Below are positions 61,472 to 64,000 of a stretch of DNA of 64,000 nucleotides, in pieces. The stretch's first letter is position 1. Every line of letters starts with the position of its first letter. The stretch spans positions 930,001 to 994,000 of the forward strand of contig OZ038423.1 in NCBI GenBank assembly GCA_964036155.1, written 5' to 3'. The stretch comes from Diploscapter coronatus (taxonomy: Eukaryota; Nematoda; Chromadorea; Rhabditida; Rhabditidae). The notes under the pieces are model-generated. The model was not told the DNA's origin. It saw nothing but the letters and a program-made list of their open reading frames with translations, and made no database searches. Position numbers and translations under genes: made by a program.

Positions 61472-61610
61472 ATATTGAAATTAAAGCCTGAGTGTACATT
61501 GTATATGAATGAAACTATTCATAAATTCATAAAATATCAAATAATTGGCAAATTTAGAGAAATCTAAATTTTGCTTCTATTTTAGTTTGATGGCCATTTT
61601 TAACGGCAAC

Positions 61611-61718
61611 CTGGAAAAGTAGTTACATACGTTACATATAAAATAGTATAGGAAGCGAATATTTGCATTGCCGTTCTTTATGCTATTTCGTATGTAACGA
61701 TGTAGCTTCTTTTTTTCT
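61611..61718. repeat. Fold-back element I3
   Basis: GGAAAAGTAGTTACATACG and ATAAAATAGTATAGG pair with CTATTTCGTATGTAACGATG and GTAGCTTCTTTTTTTC. Confidence 0.7.
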
Positions 61719-61917
61719 AAATTACTATTTTAGCATTTAGAATTCGAGCAAAGTTTCAGTTTTGTTTATTTACGAGAGTTATCATTGTAGGGATGAAGCT
61801 CGTTTTATACGGAAGTAAGATATTTTTAGCAAAGTGAAGTAAGTAGCTCTCTCATTAACCTTGTTACAAAACTTCTCATCTCTGTACAAAACGTCCTGCG
61901 CCAACCTTATTGAATTT

Positions 61918-64000
61918 TCACGCATCAGGAAGTGAACTATTTTTGAGCAACTGATCTATCATTGTCCTGTTTACCGGATACATATCATTATAGGCCCATA
62001 GCGGATATTCGTTCAGCTTAAACACGTAACTGCCCCAGAAGAGCATCGTCAGAATGTTCAGAATCATGCAGCCGACGGAAACGAAAAATCCCGAAATTAC
62101 CTAAACTTTGACTATGAACGTATGAAATCTGGGAACTCGAAAATTGGGAGAGAAAGAAACGATTTTAGGCAAGTCTCCCCCTTTCGCGTGCTGTTTCTCG
62201 GTTTTCTAATAGCTAAAAATAGCCGTGCACCTCTTTGAACGCCTCCCAGATTATGGACCAAATACTAGCCTATTTTCAAGGTAGCTAATAAAGATAGTAT
62301 ATCGAAAGTTAGTGAAATTTATCTTCGGAATTCTCAAATTATTTAGTTCGGTGTCCGTACTATCTTTATTAGTAGCTTTTTCGGAAAAAGCCATTTAAAA
62401 ATCACATACCATATCTTTGACCTTGATGATTCCAGCGGAAAAACCTAAGATAAATTTAAAAAATTAAATACTTTAAGCTATGCTCACAAATGGCATTTGG
62501 GGGTGTAGCCACAGGTAGCAAAAATGCGAAGGAAGCCGATAGAGTTACAGGTAGCATTAGCCATAATGGGTTGTAATGGAGGGATCTGGGAAATAGTAGT
62601 TTAAAAAATATTACAAATTTACATTATCACCTGGCTAATTCCGCTACGATAGGCACGAATATCGACGCTATCACTGTGTTTGAGCAAATATTCGTCAACA
62701 CGATGGTGATTATAATGCAAATGAGCATGATTGAAGTGATTGGAAGATCCTTCATCAGCATCATGAAATTGCCGATCTCGTACGATAACTTGGACTCCTA
62801 AAATTCAACACTTCAGTTTAAGAATGCAAACAAATTAGCGTACCTTAACGCCAGCAGCTAACGCGAAGCCGCCTCCTAGCAATAAAACGATACTCCAAGG
62901 AAATCTCGCTTGAATCGTTTCCCAATCCAGCAAAGAGTCCCGCATGATGAAATGACCTCTTTGCGCTTAATTTTTCAATTTTCCAAGACAACAAAAAAAT
63001 TGAATCCTGCTGGCTTTTCGTATTCCACACACACGCTCACTTTTTGAGGAGGGAGGTAGGGGAAAAGAAAAAAATGGGTGTGGAATACAAGAGGCCAATC
63101 CTACTTCCTAAAAAGCATGCAGGCATCCTATCAGGCAATATAAATAGTATGATGACCATCATTATGGCGCTAGTAGCGTCGGAAAGGTGTCTGAATCAGA
63201 AACTCTGATGATTTTCGATCAGTTTTTTACCCAGGCATGAAATACGGTTCGATAAAGTTTTCACGGAGACACCAGAGCAAGAGCATTATTAGGAAGGTGA
63301 TACTTACTGCGACCTATAAAATGGAAATTTTAAACTCAAAGAACATATTTTATACCTCAGCAAAACTAATCCTGGGTAGTCGATGGTATTTCTCCGCCAG
63401 CTTACTGGACACTATCGCGGAACCCTTCGGGGCTCTTCTCAAGAAAATGAAGCATAAAACACACCTTAAATTTGGACAGTTTGTTTTGAAAATGTTGCTT
63501 AAAATCTACCAAGTATAAAACAGGCATAGAACCATCATAGGGCAAGCGAATAAGATCCATGACAAGAAATTGATGCCTGTATCGGCGTTGGGGAACAATC
63601 TTAATTGTGACAACTTGGAAACCACAAAGTCGCAAGACACACGAGACATTGAGCAATAATGTGGGAAAAGAAAGCCTATAATTCCCGTGCTCTGCCCTAA
63701 ACCCTATGCTATCTTGCTTATGTCTCGTGGTTTCGCGGTTTCCAAATAGCCCCTAGTTGTCCAATTTTTCTGTATAAATTAAAAGTCAATCACTCTTCTA
63801 ATTGGCCAATTAGCACGAGATTCGAAGCTGTTCCAGTGATCGTCGCGGAACCTCCAATGTTGGCTGCAAAGCACACGGAGATGAGAAGGCCTTTAGCCAT
63901 CTTGAGCTCTGCCGGCGAGAAAATGTGTTCCATTTCCCTGAATGTTGGAGGTTTTTTTTTGGAAAAATCAACATTTTACCTATTGGGGTGAGGATGAGTC
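61918..64000 (-). CDS. SLC13/NAC-type sodium-coupled carboxylate transporter, 5' part outside window
   Basis: Eleven exons visible: 63980->64000, 63794-63937, 63510-63599, 63356-63464, 63231-63313, 63105-63190, 62844-62965, 62631-62797, 62488-62585, 62410-62444, 61918-62100; about 379 C-terminal residues with closed phases. SLC13 proteins carry di- and tricarboxylates with sodium; C. elegans nac genes of this family influence fat storage and lifespan. Signatures: [34 protein letters not shown], the [18 protein letters not shown] motif, [18 protein letters not shown] carrying the second SNT substrate/sodium site, and [16 protein letters not shown], the family PROSITE-type signature. Repeated hydrophobic segments match the later transmembrane helices. 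The stop at 61918 follows a short hydrophilic tail. Introns carry C5, B6 and A6. Which nac paralogue it is cannot be decided without the N-terminus. Confidence 0.93.
62124..62258. repeat. Fold-back element C5 in a transporter intron
   Basis: AATCTGGGAACTCGAAAATTG pairs in part with GCCTCCCAGATT; inner TTTCTAATAGCTAAAAATAG matches the C family. More diverged than C3/C4. Confidence 0.75.
63011..63096. repeat. Fold-back element B6 in a transporter intron
   Basis: GGCTTTTCGTATTCCACAC and GGTGTGGAATACAAGAGGCC, flanked by AATCCTGCT and AATCCTACT (8 of 9 match). It ends only about 8 bp from the donor of the exon at 63105-63190. Confidence 0.85.
63611..63751. repeat. Fold-back element A6 in a transporter intron
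   Basis: Ends CAACTTGGAAACCACAAAG and GTTTCCAAATAGCC, core GAGCAATAATGTGGGAAAAG. Flanks CTTAATTGT and CCTAGTTGT match at 7 of 9. Confidence 0.8.

Larger units (their letters stand above)
61236..61917. other. Convergent spacer between hexosaminidase and transporter genes
   Basis: Contains B5 and I3 and otherwise AT-rich 3'-flanking sequence of both genes; no further gene. Confidence 0.55.

Noticed and set aside
1..64000. CRISPR arrays, bacterial operons, promoters or integrated plasmid sequence
   Set aside because: All genes are intron-containing nematode genes; no regular direct-repeat array was seen.

Overview
The window is nuclear DNA from a nematode, most likely a rhabditid but not C. 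elegans itself. The background is AT-rich, many introns are only 42-50 nt, acceptors read TTTTAG or TTTCAG, and the genes belong to nematode-typical families: a transthyretin-like pair, an i-type lysozyme, a neuropeptide precursor matching nlp-3, an NDRG protein, a divergent G alpha subunit, a HEXD-type GH20 hexosaminidase and an SLC13/NAC transporter. I built the gene models by hand from homology plus splice-phase bookkeeping; the phases close at every junction except where noted.

Layout. 1-10489: no recognisable gene, only fold-back repeats. 10490-13339 (+): invertebrate-type lysozyme, 6 exons, 139 aa. 15748-22435 (+): PBC-class TALE homeodomain protein, 9 exons. 23967-29431 (-): ETS factor with Pointed and ETS domains (ets-4/SPDEF type), first exon not found. 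29432-34040: its upstream region. 34041-35318 and 35481-36685 (both -): two transthyretin-like secreted proteins in tandem, 162 bp apart. 39078-40400 (+): single-pass membrane protein with a PPxY motif. 42936-46251 (+): NDRG-family alpha/beta-hydrolase-fold protein, 336 aa. 47512-48140 (-): nlp-3-like neuropeptide precursor. 50216-53007 (-): 757-aa membrane C-type lectin with a mucin-like stalk and a long proline-rich tail. 53976-55893 (+): G protein alpha subunit. 57420-61235 (+): GH20 hexosaminidase, 17 exons. 61918 to beyond 64000 (-): SLC13 family dicarboxylate/citrate-type transporter, 5' end outside the window.

The genes do not form one pathway. Several suit the cuticle/gut/neuron interface of a worm (lysozyme, C-type lectin, transthyretin-like proteins, neuropeptide, G alpha), but that is only a family-level remark. 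Only the transthyretin-like pair has operon-like spacing.

The most conspicuous non-genic feature is a dense population of short (about 60-200 bp) fold-back elements in introns and spacers, at least a dozen families. Two families (A and B) and the single element J have GGC-type termini, and several copies are flanked by 8-10 bp direct repeats, as expected of non-autonomous Mutator-like elements. Many families share an internal GAAATAGT core despite different ends. Two cases of nesting are visible. No transposase gene was seen.
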